Of a stretch of 64,000 nt of DNA, positions 36,377-45,783 are shown piece by piece. The position numbers and the translations under genes are program-made. Within the stretch, counting starts at the first letter, position 1. Each line of letters starts with the position of its first letter. The notes beneath the pieces were generated by a model that ran no database searches, had not been told where the DNA came from, and saw nothing but the letters and a program-made list of their open reading frames with translations. Source of the stretch: CATQHW01 sp965243545 (GTDB lineage: Bacteria; Spirochaetota; Spirochaetia; SZUA-6; Bin103); the NCBI GenBank assembly GCA_965243545.1, contig OZ251573.1, positions 4,092,001 through 4,156,000 on the forward strand. The letters are read 5' to 3'.

Positions 36377-36387
36377 GCTCCGCTGCT

Positions 36388-36651
36388 TTGAACGGCAACG
36401 GGCCACGTGCGGCCGCCCCTGCCGCCCCGCAGCGCACGGCGTTGCGCGCCGCGGCGGCCGGCGCAGTGCGCGTCTACCAGCTGCTGGTGTCGCCCTGGCT
36501 GCCGGCGTCGTGCCGCTTTACGCCGACCTGCTCCGAATACGCCCGGCAGTCGCTGCTCAAGCACGGCGTCGCCGCCGGTAGCCGGTTGGCGCTCCGGCGC
36601 CTGTTGCGCTGCCATCCCTTCGGCGCCGGAGGCTACGACCCGGTCCCCTGA
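36388..36651 (+). CDS. yidD: Membrane protein insertion efficiency factor YidD
   Basis: An 87-residue YidD protein that assists YidC-dependent membrane insertion. Diagnostic motifs are VRVYQLLVSPWLPASCRF, TPTCSEYA and the C-terminal RLLRCHPFGAGGYDPVP, with three conserved cysteines. The start is uncertain: TTG at 36388 is the first start codon after rnpA, giving an Ala/Pro-rich lead before the amphipathic helix; an internal GTG at about 36469 is possible but would cut into homology. yidC begins 17 bases downstream. Confidence 0.9.
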   Translation: MNGNGPRAAAPAAPQRTALRAAAAGAVRVYQLLVSPWLPASCRFTPTCSEYARQSLLKHGVAAGSRLALRRLLRCHPFGAGGYDPVP

Positions 36652-36668
36652 CGGGGATCTGACACCCT

Positions 36669-38429
36669 ATGGACGCAAAAACCATCATAGCCGTCGTCCT
36701 TTCGGTCGGCGTGATCCTCGCCTACACGCTCCTGCTGGCGCCCGACCCCGTGCCGTTGGAGGAAGCCGGCCAGACACCGGAACAGACCCAGCCGCAGACG
36801 CTGTCGCTGTTCGGCGGCGGTTCCGCGTCCGCCGCCGGGCCGGTCGAGCTCACCGCCAGCGCGGTCGCCGCCGCCCCCGCGGAGATCGAGACGCCCGCCG
36901 ACGACCTGATTCTGCGCGAGACCGACGTCTTCGAGATCGCGTTCTCCCGCACCGGCGGCACCATCGCCTCGTTGCGGCTCAAGGACCATCTCGACGTCGG
37001 CGGAGAGCCGGTCGAACTGGTCCACCGCGCCGGGGAGGGAACGGAGTACCTGTCGATCGCGTTCGGCGGGTTGCAGACGGCGCCGTCCGACGACCCGTTC
37101 GCGTTCCGGCAGATCGATGCGCTCACCTGGGAGTTCAGCCGCGAGTTCCTGGCCGCCGACGGCGTCCCGTTCCGGCTGGTCAAGACCTACCGGTTCGACC
37201 TGGAGTACCTGTTCGAGCTGCGCGTCCGCATCGAGAACACCACCAACGCGGTGCCGGCGCTCGACTTCGACGGCGTCAGCTATACGCTCGCCATCGCGCC
37301 GCAGCTCGGGCCGGACTACGAACGGCTGGACCGGCGCAACGAATACCGGGAATACATGCGCTACTACCCGGAGGGCCGGCGCCAGCGGCAGCGGCTGCGC
37401 AACGACGTCATCGTCGAGGATCGCCGCGTGCGCTGGACCAGCATCGTCGGCAAGTACTTCACCATGGTGGTGATCCCGGATGAAAGCGACTACCGGATCA
37501 CCTACGACGGCCGCCCCGATCCCGACATCGACCGGCGCACCGCCCTGTACCTGGGACGGCCCACGATTTCCAGCGCGGCGGAGACCGACGTGTTCCGCAT
37601 CTACGCCGGGCCCAAGGACCGCGGCACGCTCACCCGCTACAACGATCCGTCGCTGCCGTCCGCCGATCAGCTCCACCTGGAGGAGACCGTCAGCACCGCG
37701 GCGATCATCGGCTGGCTGGCCAACATCGTGCGGTTCCTGCTCGACGCGTTCTATCGGCTGATTCCCAACTACGGGGTGGCGATCATCCTGCTCACCGTCT
37801 TCATCAAGGCGGTGTTCTTCCCGCTCACCCGCAAGAGCTCGGAATCGACCAAGAGGATGCAGCAGCTGCAACCGCAGATCGAAGCGCTGCGCGACAAGTT
37901 CAAGGGAAAGCCGGAGCGGCTCAACCAGGCGACCATGGAGCTGTACCGGCGTGAGAAGGTGAACCCGATCGGCGGCTGCCTGCCGATGCTGCTGCAGATG
38001 CCGATCTTCTTTGCGCTGTACACGGTGCTGATCGAGCACTTCGACCTGCGCGGCGCCGCCTTCATCGCGCCCTGGATCGCCGACCTGTCGGCGCCGGAGA
38101 GCTTCCTGCCGCTCGGCTTCCAGCTGCCGCTGCTCGGCTGGGACGAGCTGCGCCTGCTGCCGTTCTTCATGCTCGGCTCCACCTTCCTGCAGACCAGGAT
38201 CATGCCGACCGCGCAAGGCGCCAACGCCAGCCAGATGAAGATGCTGCAGTACGCCATGCCGATCTTCTTCTTCTTCATCCTCTACGACATGCCGTCGGGT
38301 CTGGTCCTGTACTGGACGGTGCAGAACATCCTGACGGTCGCCCAGCAGCTGTACATCAACAGCCGCGGCGACGACCGCGGCAAACCGCGCTCCGGCGGGG
38401 CGCCGGCCCCCAGGAAGCGGCCCGCGTAA
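36669..38429 (+). CDS. yidC: Membrane protein insertase YidC
   Basis: Inner-membrane insertase/chaperone of the Oxa1/YidC family. The 586-residue protein has an N-terminal signal-anchor (KTIIAVVLSVGVILAYTLLL), a large periplasmic beta-sandwich P1 domain (about 75-340) typical of Gram-negative envelopes, and then the five-helix core with FPLTRKSSESTKRMQQLQPQ, INPIGGCLPMLLQMPIFFAL-type segments and IFFFFILYDMPSGLVLYWTV. The presence of P1 indicates a didermic cell. Basic C-terminal tail. ATG start. jag follows after 92 bases. Confidence 0.97.
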   Translation: MDAKTIIAVVLSVGVILAYTLLLAPDPVPLEEAGQTPEQTQPQTLSLFGGGSASAAGPVELTASAVAAAPAEIETPADDLILRETDVFEIAFSRTGGTIASLRLKDHLDVGGEPVELVHRAGEGTEYLSIAFGGLQTAPSDDPFAFRQIDALTWEFSREFLAADGVPFRLVKTYRFDLEYLFELRVRIENTTNAVPALDFDGVSYTLAIAPQLGPDYERLDRRNEYREYMRYYPEGRRQRQRLRNDVIVEDRRVRWTSIVGKYFTMVVIPDESDYRITYDGRPDPDIDRRTALYLGRPTISSAAETDVFRIYAGPKDRGTLTRYNDPSLPSADQLHLEETVSTAAIIGWLANIVRFLLDAFYRLIPNYGVAIILLTVFIKAVFFPLTRKSSESTKRMQQLQPQIEALRDKFKGKPERLNQATMELYRREKVNPIGGCLPMLLQMPIFFALYTVLIEHFDLRGAAFIAPWIADLSAPESFLPLGFQLPLLGWDELRLLPFFMLGSTFLQTRIMPTAQGANASQMKMLQYAMPIFFFFILYDMPSGLVLYWTVQNILTVAQQLYINSRGDDRGKPRSGGAPAPRKRPA

Positions 38430-38521
38430 CCGTGCGCAACGGCGCGGCGCGGCGGGCCGGCGCGGCGGTGACCCAAAACGTGTAGGACGGCCGGCGCGCG
38501 GCGTCTTTGAGGAGCAGACCG

Positions 38522-39199
38522 ATGGAGGATCACGAGTTCGAAGGACGAACGGAGAAGGAGGCGATCGCCAACGCGATCGAGGCGATGGGCCTGGACGAGG
38601 ACGAGATCGACGTCGAGGTGATCAAGTCGCGGTCCGGATTGTTCGGCGGCGGCAAGGTGCGGATCCGCGTGCACGTCGGTGACGACGATCAGCCCGCCGA
38701 CGAGCCGGCCGACGAGTTGCGGCCCGGCACGGACCAGGAGTCGGCGGTGATCGCCTTCGTTTCCGGGTTGCTCGGCCGCATGGGGATCGAGGCGGAGCTG
38801 CGCATAGCCTCCCGCGAAAACGAACGGATCGTGGTGGAGATGGTCTCCGACGACGCCGGCATTTTGATCGGCCGGCGCGGCGCCACGCTGGAAGCGCTGC
38901 AGCTCATCGCCAACATCGCCTGCGGCCGCCGCCACCAGAACGGCGCGCGGGTCATCCTGGATGCCGAGGACTACCGCTACCGGCGCGAACAGAGCCTGAC
39001 GCGCATGGCGATGCGCGTAGCGCGTGACGTGCAGCGGTCGGGGCGCTCGCAACTCCTGGAGCCGATGAATCCGTTCGAGCGGCGGCTGGTGCACGTGACG
39101 ATCAGCGGCGTGGAGGACGTCACCACCGCCAGCGAAGGCGAAGGCCCGTACAAGCAGGTTCGCGTCACGTATACCGGGAGCGCGTATCAACACCGCTGA
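38522..39199 (+). CDS. jag: RNA-binding protein KhpB/Jag
   Basis: A 225-residue RNA-binding protein with the Jag-N domain (EFEGRTEKEAIANAIEAMGL, then KSRSGLFGGGKVRIRV), a KH-II domain (ENERIVVEMVSDDAGILIGR plus RGATLEALQLIANI) and an R3H domain (MNPFERRLVHVTIS and TASEGEGPYKQVRVTY). Family members bind many RNAs and affect cell division or envelope. The ATG at 38522 follows GAGGAG; a start 15 bases earlier is possible. The position after yidC is the conserved one. Confidence 0.95.
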   Translation: MEDHEFEGRTEKEAIANAIEAMGLDEDEIDVEVIKSRSGLFGGGKVRIRVHVGDDDQPADEPADELRPGTDQESAVIAFVSGLLGRMGIEAELRIASRENERIVVEMVSDDAGILIGRRGATLEALQLIANIACGRRHQNGARVILDAEDYRYRREQSLTRMAMRVARDVQRSGRSQLLEPMNPFERRLVHVTISGVEDVTTASEGEGPYKQVRVTYTGSAYQHR

Positions 39200-39263
39200 G
39201 CGTGCGCCGGCCGCGCCCGATGAGGGCAGGCCGGCGGGAGCGGCGGACGCCGCGCCGCCGCCG

Positions 39264-40448
39264 GTGGAGCGGTTGACGTGCGGCGGCCGGCCGGTCGTGA
39301 TTCTGGGCACCGCCCACGTATCGCAACGGAGCGTCGAGGAGGTGCGGGAGGTGCTTGCGCGGGAGGCGCCCACGGTGGTCTGCGTGGAGTTGGACCAAGC
39401 GCGCTACCGGACGCTCACCAACCCGGACGCCTGGCGGGAGCTCGACATCCGTTCGGTGCTGCGCAGCCGGCGCGGGTTCCTGCTGCTGGCCAACCTGGTG
39501 TTGGCCGCGTTTCAGCGCCGCATGGGCATGGACGCGCGGGTGCTGCCCGGCTCGGAGATGCTGGCGGCGATAGAGGCGGCGGAGGCGGCCGGAGCGCGCG
39601 TGGAGCTCTGCGACCGGGACGTGCAGACGACGTTGCGCCGCGCCTGGGCCCAGAGCGGGCTGTGGGGCCGTTCGAAGCTGCTGTCGGCGCTGCTGGCCAC
39701 CGCGTTCAGTTCCGAGAAGCTGGCGCCGGAGGAGGTGGAGCGGTTGAAGACCGACACCGCGCTCACCAGCATGATCTCCGAGCTTGCCGAGTACCTGCCG
39801 AAGGCCAAGGCGGTGCTGATCGACGAACGCGACCGCTACCTGGCCGCCCGCATCGCGCAGGCGGCGCGCGGGGCGGGAGCGGGAAAGGAACCGGTCGTCG
39901 CCGTGCTCGGCGCCGGTCACAAGGCCGGCGTGGTGCGGGCGCTGCAGGCGATCGAGGCGGGCGGCGAGCTACCCGACACCGACCAGCTCGGCGCTCCGCC
40001 GCCGCGCTCGACCGCCGGCCGCATCCTGCCGTGGCTGGTGCCCGGCATCGTCGCCGCGGTGATAGCGGTCGGTTTTGCGCGGTCCGGGATCGACCTGACG
40101 TTGGCCATGCTCGGCCGCTGGGTCCTGATCAACGGATCGCTCGCCGCCCTGGGCGCGCTGGTCGCTCTGGCGCACCCGGTCACCGTGATCGTCTCCTTCC
40201 TGGCCGCCCCGGTCACCTCCATGAATCCGACCATCGGCGTCGGGTTCGTGAGCGGCTTCGTGGAAGCGGTGTTGCGCAAACCGCGGGTGAGCGACTTCGA
40301 GTCGATCCATGACGACCTTTCGACCGTGCGCGGCTTCTTTCGCAACCGGATCAGCCACGCTCTGGTCGTGTTTCTGGGCGCCAGCCTCGGCAGCATGGCG
40401 GGCACCTTTATCGGGCTGCCGCTGCTGGGGACGCTGCTGTTCCGCTGA
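39264..40448 (+). CDS. TraB/PrgY-family membrane protein
   Basis: A 394-residue protein of the TraB/PrgY (pheromone-shutdown-like, Tiki-related) family. The N-terminal domain has the GTAHVS motif (residues about 15-20) with VVCVELD and VLGAGHKAGV, matching the conserved GxxH and glutamate positions of the metalloprotease-like fold. Three or four C-terminal membrane helices follow (WLVPGIVAAVIAVGFA, INGSLAALGALVALAHP and others). Start is a GTG at 39264, without a strong ribosome-binding site. It converges with radA and overlaps it by 41 bases. Substrate and function in bacteria are unsettled. Confidence 0.85.
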   Translation: MERLTCGGRPVVILGTAHVSQRSVEEVREVLAREAPTVVCVELDQARYRTLTNPDAWRELDIRSVLRSRRGFLLLANLVLAAFQRRMGMDARVLPGSEMLAAIEAAEAAGARVELCDRDVQTTLRRAWAQSGLWGRSKLLSALLATAFSSEKLAPEEVERLKTDTALTSMISELAEYLPKAKAVLIDERDRYLAARIAQAARGAGAGKEPVVAVLGAGHKAGVVRALQAIEAGGELPDTDQLGAPPPRSTAGRILPWLVPGIVAAVIAVGFARSGIDLTLAMLGRWVLINGSLAALGALVALAHPVTVIVSFLAAPVTSMNPTIGVGFVSGFVEAVLRKPRVSDFESIHDDLSTVRGFFRNRISHALVVFLGASLGSMAGTFIGLPLLGTLLFR

Positions 40449-41844
40449 CGGCGCCGGCCGGCGCCAGGACCGCGCGCACCGCCTGCTTCAGGTCCGCCAC
40501 CGGCTGCCAGCCTTTCCCTTCCTCTCGCTGACCCGCGCCGTGTTCGCCGGCCGCCGGGCCGGGCGCCGGGCCGGGCGCCAGCACGACGCGGATACCGAGC
40601 CCGGCGGCCGCCCGCAGACGCCGCTCCGCGCCCGCCGCGCCCCGCACGTGGCCGGCCAGCGTGATCTCACCGAAGGCCGCCACCGCGGCGGCCGGGGTCA
40701 GTTCGGTGCGCGCGCCGTACAGCGCCAGGGCGATCGGCAGGTCGGCGGCCACGTCGCGCAGCCGCATGCCGCCGGCGACGTTCATGTAGATGTCGCGATC
40801 CAGAAACGGGACCTGCACCGAGCGCTGCAGCACCGCGGCGATGCGGGCCACCCGGCCGGCGTCGATGCGGTCGGAGACGATGCGGGGGCTGGCCCGTTGC
40901 GCCGGCACCACCAGCGCCTGCACCTCCACGCACAATACCCGCGAGCCTTCGTAGATGGCGGCGACCGCCACCCCGGGCGGCGGCCGGCCGCCGTCGGCGT
41001 GCTCGACGAACCGCGACGACGGATCGCGGAGCTGGTGCAGACCGCGGCCGGTCATCTCGAACAGCGCCACCTCCTCGACCGGTCCGAACCGGTTCTTGGC
41101 CGCGCGCAGAAAGCGGAGCTCGGCGGCGCCGGTCTCGAAGGCCAGCACCACGTCGACCATGTGCTCGACCGCCTTCGGGCCGGCTATGCCGCCCTCCTTG
41201 GTGACGTGCGCCACCAGCACCGTGATCGCGTTGCGGGCGTGCGTCCATCCGGTCAGCGCGTCGCATATCTCCTTGATCTGGTTGACCGCGCCGGTCGGCG
41301 AGCTCGACCCGGCGGCGGTGAGCGCCTGCAGCGAGTCGACGATAACGGCCGCCGGGCGCGCGGTGTCGAGCAGCCGCATCAGGTCGCCGAGCTCGGCGCC
41401 CGCCCACACCTCCAGCCGCGGCGCGCGCAGCCGCAGCCGGTCGGCGCGCAGCCGCAGGTGCTCGGCCGATTCCTCGGCGCTCACGTAGAGCACGCGGCCG
41501 GCGGTCTGCAGCTTGGCGCCGACCTGCAGGAGCAGCGTCGACTTGCCGACTCCCGGCTCACCGCCGATCAGCGTGGTGGAGCCGCGCATGAATCCGCCGC
41601 CCAGCACGCGGTCGAGCTCGCCGTTGCCGGAGGCGACGCGGAGTCCCGGGTCCGCTTCGATAGCCGTGAGCGGCACCGCCAGCGGCGCCTGAGCGCCCGT
41701 CTGAGCCTTGCCGCCGCCGCCGGCTTCGCGAAAGCTGTTCCATTCGCCGCAGTTGGGGCAGCGCCCCAGCCACTTCGGCTCGCGCCGTTCGCACTGCGAG
41801 CAGACGAACAGGCGCTGTTCGCGTCCGGCCGCCTTGGCGCTCAT
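40408..41844 (-). CDS. radA: DNA repair protein RadA
   Basis: RecA-like ATPase that promotes branch migration in recombination. The 478 residues begin with a C4 zinc finger (Cys 15, 18, 29, 32), then the RecA core with Walker A GGEPGVGKSTLLLQV, Walker B VIVDSLQ, the RadA-specific KNRFG motif (AAKNRFGP) and a Lon-protease-like C-terminal domain (IYMNVAGGMRLRDVAADLPI). A Pro/Gly/Ala-rich stretch near residue 430 and an alanine-rich tail are unusual, and the tail is the part overlapping the TraB gene. rdgB overlaps upstream by four bases. Confidence 0.96.
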   Translation of the reverse strand: MSAKAAGREQRLFVCSQCERREPKWLGRCPNCGEWNSFREAGGGGKAQTGAQAPLAVPLTAIEADPGLRVASGNGELDRVLGGGFMRGSTTLIGGEPGVGKSTLLLQVGAKLQTAGRVLYVSAEESAEHLRLRADRLRLRAPRLEVWAGAELGDLMRLLDTARPAAVIVDSLQALTAAGSSSPTGAVNQIKEICDALTGWTHARNAITVLVAHVTKEGGIAGPKAVEHMVDVVLAFETGAAELRFLRAAKNRFGPVEEVALFEMTGRGLHQLRDPSSRFVEHADGGRPPPGVAVAAIYEGSRVLCVEVQALVVPAQRASPRIVSDRIDAGRVARIAAVLQRSVQVPFLDRDIYMNVAGGMRLRDVAADLPIALALYGARTELTPAAAVAAFGEITLAGHVRGAAGAERRLRAAAGLGIRVVLAPGPAPGPAAGEHGAGQREEGKGWQPVADLKQAVRAVLAPAGAVSGTAASPAAAAR

Positions 41845-42428
41845 CGGTCGGCGTCCGGCGGCCCCAACAGCACCTGCCGAAGGCGCCGGATGGCGCGGCC
41901 CCGGTGGGAGATGGCGTCCTTGGCCGCGCCGTCCATTTCGGCGAAGGTCGCGCCGGCGCCGTGCGGCTCAAAGATCGGATCGTAGCCAAAGCCGCCGCCG
42001 CCGCGCGGCGCCAGCGTCACGGCGCCTGTTACGGTCTCCTGCACGATCAGCAACCGGTGCTCGGCCAGCGCCACCGCCACGCAGCAGACGAACAGCGCCG
42101 ACCGGTCGGCCGCCCCGGCCAAGGCGTCGAGCAGCAGCAGGTTGCGTTGGCGCTGAGTTACGTCCCCCCCGTAGCGCGCCGAACGCACGCCCGGCGCGCC
42201 GCCGAGCGCCGGCACCACCAGCCCCGAGTCATCGGCGACCGTCGCCGTACCGGTCATGGCGAACAGGTGGCGCGCCTTGCCGAGCGCATTGTCGGCGAAG
42301 TCGGCGCCGCGTTCGACGTACCGGAACGTCAGACCGCGGTCGCGCGGCGTCAGGACCCGCACCTCCGGCAGGCCGCGGCGGAACTCGCGGACCTTGCCGG
42401 CGTTGGTGCTGGCCAGTAGCAGCGTCAA
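41841..42428 (-). CDS. rdgB: dITP/XTP pyrophosphatase
   Basis: House-cleaning enzyme that hydrolyses non-canonical purine NTPs (ITP, XTP) to NMP. The 195 residues start with LLLASTNAGKVREFR, the phosphate-binding motif, and include DNALGKARHLF, ADDSGLVVPALGGAPGVRSA, GGFGYDPIFEP and AKDAISHRGRAIRRLRQVL near the end, all standard. Its ATG overlaps the stop of the sigma-like gene (ATGA), and its own stop overlaps the radA ATG. The three genes form a tight leftward operon. Confidence 0.96.
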   Translation of the reverse strand: MTLLLASTNAGKVREFRRGLPEVRVLTPRDRGLTFRYVERGADFADNALGKARHLFAMTGTATVADDSGLVVPALGGAPGVRSARYGGDVTQRQRNLLLLDALAGAADRSALFVCCVAVALAEHRLLIVQETVTGAVTLAPRGGGGFGYDPIFEPHGAGATFAEMDGAAKDAISHRGRAIRRLRQVLLGPPDADR

Positions 42429-43339
42429 GTGGCGCGCAGCCTATCGGGAGAGAAGCGGCGCTTCAACCAGAACAGGCCGGTATCGACCGTGCCCTTGGGA
42501 ATGCCGAGCAGCTCGGCGATCTGGCGGTTGCTCGGACCGAGGCGCACCGCCCGCGCCTCCGCCCGGGAGGTGACCGCCGCGTCCCGCGCGCGCCGCAGCC
42601 GGCGCTCCAGGAGCAGCCGCCGGTCATCGCCGGTCTCGGCGCGCAGCTGCGCCTCGATCAACCGCGCCCGCGCATACGCGTGATTGCTCCGTTCGCGCAA
42701 CCGGCGCCACCGGCGCTGCGCGCCCTCGCTCACCCGGCGCGCGCGCCCGATCAACGCCGGCAGATCGGCGCGTTCGCACAGGCCGGCCCACGCCGACACC
42801 TGCGTATCCCGGAGCCGGTGGCAGTTCTTGAGGACCGCGAACACCACCCGCCGGCGCGTGACGCCGTCGTCCAGACACGCCGGCCCGGCGTCCGGCGCGT
42901 GCGGCTCCGTAGCGGCCTGATCCGCGGCGTCCTGGGCCGGCGTGTCGTGGTCCGGCGCGCGGTGGCCGGCCGCCAGCGCCGCCGCTTCCTCGTCCCACAA
43001 CACCGGCGTGCGGGCGAGCCGCCACGCGGTTTCGCGGCGTTCCTTGAAGCGGTAGTAACTGCTGAACTGCCACGTCAGCACCGCCCGGAGGTACGCCTCG
43101 AACGGCCGCCCCTGGTCCTGAAACCGGTCGACCGCCTCCTGCAGGCGCGGCTGGCAGTAGAGATAGAAGTCGCCGCAGTCGTCTTCGTCGCGCCTGATGT
43201 TCTGCCACAACGGAAAGCGGTACGCGTACTCGCTGACCCGTTCGAGCAGCTCGCGCCGGCCCGCTCCGGTCCGCTGGTAGCGGATTACCGCCGCCGTCAT
43301 CGATTGTTCGTCGGAATACCTGATTGCCAAGTTCCTCAT
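42425..43339 (-). CDS. Sigma-70-like regulatory protein
   Basis: A 304-residue protein with the layout of a sigma factor. An N-terminal region-2-like helical block includes VSEYAYRFPLW, GDFYLYCQPRLQEAVDRF and YLRAVLTWQFSSYYRFKERR. The central stretch is variable, and the C-terminal helix-turn-helix is region-4-like (SNRQIAELLGIPKGTVDTGL). The middle is long and Ala/Arg-rich, so it diverges from standard ECF proteins. It is translationally coupled to rdgB. No anti-sigma gene is adjacent. Sigma activity is an inference from architecture. Confidence 0.6.
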   Translation of the reverse strand: MRNLAIRYSDEQSMTAAVIRYQRTGAGRRELLERVSEYAYRFPLWQNIRRDEDDCGDFYLYCQPRLQEAVDRFQDQGRPFEAYLRAVLTWQFSSYYRFKERRETAWRLARTPVLWDEEAAALAAGHRAPDHDTPAQDAADQAATEPHAPDAGPACLDDGVTRRRVVFAVLKNCHRLRDTQVSAWAGLCERADLPALIGRARRVSEGAQRRWRRLRERSNHAYARARLIEAQLRAETGDDRRLLLERRLRRARDAAVTSRAEARAVRLGPSNRQIAELLGIPKGTVDTGLFWLKRRFSPDRLRAT

Positions 43340-43496
43340 ACAACGCAGAGAAACAGGAACCGTGCCAGGAATCGGAACGCCGGCAGGCGGATTGCGCCGC
43401 CATCCCGGCGGCGGGTGGCTTACCCGTATTTACCCTTCGCCCGAACGCGCCAGCGCGGGTGAGGCGCTTGGCGCCGGCGCGGGTCCGTAGCGCCGG

Positions 43497-44498
43497 CTAC
43501 CGGCTGCGCTGCAGGCGTTCCAGCTGCGGGGCCAGCGCCGCCAGCGCAGCGCTCCGCGCCTGCTGGACCGTACCGCTGAACAGGCAGCCGGCTGCCTGCG
43601 GATGGCCGCCGCCGCCGAGCGTCCGCGCGCACGAACCGACGTCGACGGCGGTGGTAGACCGCATGCTCACCGAACACTCGCCGTCGCCCTCTTCGCGCAC
43701 CACCAGCAGCGCTTCGGCGCCGGCGACCGTCTGCAGCAGGGTGTGGAGCTCGTCGTCGCCGCGGCCGGCGTCGCCGATCTCGGCGCGGTCGCTCCGGTAC
43801 TGCGCGGTGTACAGCAGCAACCCGTCGTACAACCGCTCGGTGCGGGCGAGCATACGGCCCAGCATGACCCGGCGCTCGAACGGTCGGGCGCCGAACATGC
43901 TGTGGTAGGCGGACTCGGTGCTGGCGCCGGCGTCGACCAGGCGGGCGACCGCCCGGAACACGTAGCCCGTACCCTTGCGCAGATGGCGAAAGAAGCCGGT
44001 GTCGGTGCAGGCGCCGAACAGCAGCAGCTCCGCCTCTTCCGGCGTCGGCCGGTCGCCGGCCGCCTCGATCAGCGCCTGCACGATCAGGGCGGTGGCGGGC
44101 GCGGCCGGCGCGATCAGGCGCACGTCCCCGAACGGCGAGCCGACCGCGTGGTGGTCGATCACCAGGGTCGGCAGTCCCCGCGCGTCGGCGCCGGGGTCGC
44201 CGGTGCGGTCGGCCGTGGAGCAGTCCAGGACGACGGCCGCCGCATGGCCTGCGCGGTCCTGCGCGGTCACGCGGGTCGCAAAGCGGTCCGCGAAGCAGGC
44301 GATCTCCGGCCGGGTGAACGGCCCTTGGCAGAAGGTGCTCGCCTGCTTGCCGCGGCGCCGCAGAAAGCTGGCCAGCGCCAGCGGGCTCGCCAGGCAGTCC
44401 GCGTCCGGCTCCCGGTGGCCGATCAGCAGGTAGGAGTCGTAGTCGTCCAGGAACCGGGTGACCGGCTCCGGTATCGGGAACGGGAAGGGTTGGGACAT
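43497..44498 (-). CDS. DHH/DHHA1 phosphoesterase (NrnA-like)
   Basis: A 333-residue manganese-dependent phosphoesterase of the NrnA family (nanoRNase and pAp phosphatase). DHH-domain motifs are LIGHREPDADCLAS, VVLDCSTADRTG, the eponymous VIDHHAVGSPFG and GACTDTGFFRHL. The DHHA1 domain ends in the GGGGHPQAAG nucleotide-binding loop. Homologues degrade short RNAs, pAp and, in some species, pApA from c-di-AMP breakdown, which would complement the cyclase at 2068. The 157 bases between this gene and the sigma-like gene contain no gene. Confidence 0.9.
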   Translation of the reverse strand: MSQPFPFPIPEPVTRFLDDYDSYLLIGHREPDADCLASPLALASFLRRRGKQASTFCQGPFTRPEIACFADRFATRVTAQDRAGHAAAVVLDCSTADRTGDPGADARGLPTLVIDHHAVGSPFGDVRLIAPAAPATALIVQALIEAAGDRPTPEEAELLLFGACTDTGFFRHLRKGTGYVFRAVARLVDAGASTESAYHSMFGARPFERRVMLGRMLARTERLYDGLLLYTAQYRSDRAEIGDAGRGDDELHTLLQTVAGAEALLVVREEGDGECSVSMRSTTAVDVGSCARTLGGGGHPQAAGCLFSGTVQQARSAALAALAPQLERLQRSR

Positions 44499-44556
44499 GG
44501 TTACGGGGCAGGCGCTCTCACGGCCCGACCTTAGCAGCGCCGGAAGCGGCCGGCAA

Positions 44557-45783
44557 TTACGGCGTCCCCGCCGTATCGGCCCCGGACGGGAGCAACAGCA
44601 GCGCCTCCTGCGCCGGGCCGCCCGACGTCACCGGCCGGCCGCCGCGCACGGTCACGTCGATTTCGGTCCGCATGCCGAACTCCTGCGGGAAGTAGACGCC
44701 GGGCTCGACCGAGAAGCAGGACCCTTCGGTGACCGGGCGTTCGTCCGGAAACTCGAACGAGTCGAGATTGACCCCCGATCCGTGCAGGTCGGTGTCGATG
44801 CTGTGGCCGGTGCGGTGCCGCACCGCAGAGAGCAGTCCGCGGCCGGCCAGCTCCTGCCGGCAGGCCCGGTCGACGTCGCTGCCCGACACGGTGCGGCCGG
44901 CGTCAGCCGCCTCGGCAAGGAAGGTGACCGCCCGTTCACGCGCCGCGCGCACCGCGGCGAAGATCTGCTCCTGTCGCGCGGTCGGACGGCGCGCGGCGAC
45001 GCCGACCCAGGAGATGTCGGCGAAGACCGAACCGGCCGCCGGCTCCTTGCACCACAGGTCGAGTTGCACCACCTGGCCGGCGGCCAGCGCCGCGCCCGCA
45101 TCGGCCGGACCGTAGTGCGGGTCCGCCGAATGGGCGCCGAACGCCACGATCGGCGCGTGATCGGTGACCAGTCCCCGTTCCGCGAACGCCGCCATGATCC
45201 AGTCGCGCACCTCCCCCTCGCGCACCGGCCGGCCGGCGCCGAACGCGGCGGCCAGCCGGCGCCAGGAAGCGGCGACGATTCGGTGGAGCGCCCGCGCGGC
45301 GCGGTCATGGCCGGCGAGCTGCGCGCCGCTCAGGCCGCCCAGCGTCCATTGGACCAGCGTTTCCGACGGCCGCAGGGTGAAGCCGGCGTGTTCCAGCAGG
45401 CGCGCGGCGCCGTGGTCGAGCGTGGCCAGGCGCGGCACCGTCGGCGAGCACTGCGCGGCCAGCACGCTGCCCGGCTCCGCCAGCCGCGCCAGCAGTTCGG
45501 TGAAGCGGGCGCGCGACGCGTACCGGCAGGTGGTCCCGCCGACGTGGTCCAGGACGCCGGCTTCGACGTCGTGGACGAGTTTCAGCACCGCGCCGTCAGC
45601 GCGGATGACCGCCAGCCACGGCCGCGTGTTGGTGGTATCCGGGCGAACGCCGAACACGGCGTCGGCGATCTGATCCCGGTGATAGACGTTGTAGAACAGC
45701 CAGCCGGCGCAGCCGGACCGGCGCAGCGCGTAGCGCGCCAGATCGAGCCGCCCCGCGGCCGGGCTCGGCTGACCGCCGGTCAC
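44557..45783 (-). CDS. M24-family metallopeptidase (Xaa-Pro aminopeptidase-like)
   Basis: A 408-residue pita-bread-fold peptidase. An N-terminal creatinase-like domain (1-180) is followed by the catalytic domain with the five metal ligands in VQLDLW, VFADISW, HRTGHSID, SVEPGVYF and MRTEIDVTV. The GTG start at 45783 overlaps the argF stop (GTGA), so the two are coupled; the longer upstream frame is antisense or out of frame. Predicted to cleave N-terminal residues preceding proline or to act on dipeptides. The N-domain has diverged, so specificity is unsure. Confidence 0.85.
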   Translation of the reverse strand: MTGGQPSPAAGRLDLARYALRRSGCAGWLFYNVYHRDQIADAVFGVRPDTTNTRPWLAVIRADGAVLKLVHDVEAGVLDHVGGTTCRYASRARFTELLARLAEPGSVLAAQCSPTVPRLATLDHGAARLLEHAGFTLRPSETLVQWTLGGLSGAQLAGHDRAARALHRIVAASWRRLAAAFGAGRPVREGEVRDWIMAAFAERGLVTDHAPIVAFGAHSADPHYGPADAGAALAAGQVVQLDLWCKEPAAGSVFADISWVGVAARRPTARQEQIFAAVRAARERAVTFLAEAADAGRTVSGSDVDRACRQELAGRGLLSAVRHRTGHSIDTDLHGSGVNLDSFEFPDERPVTEGSCFSVEPGVYFPQEFGMRTEIDVTVRGGRPVTSGGPAQEALLLLPSGADTAGTP

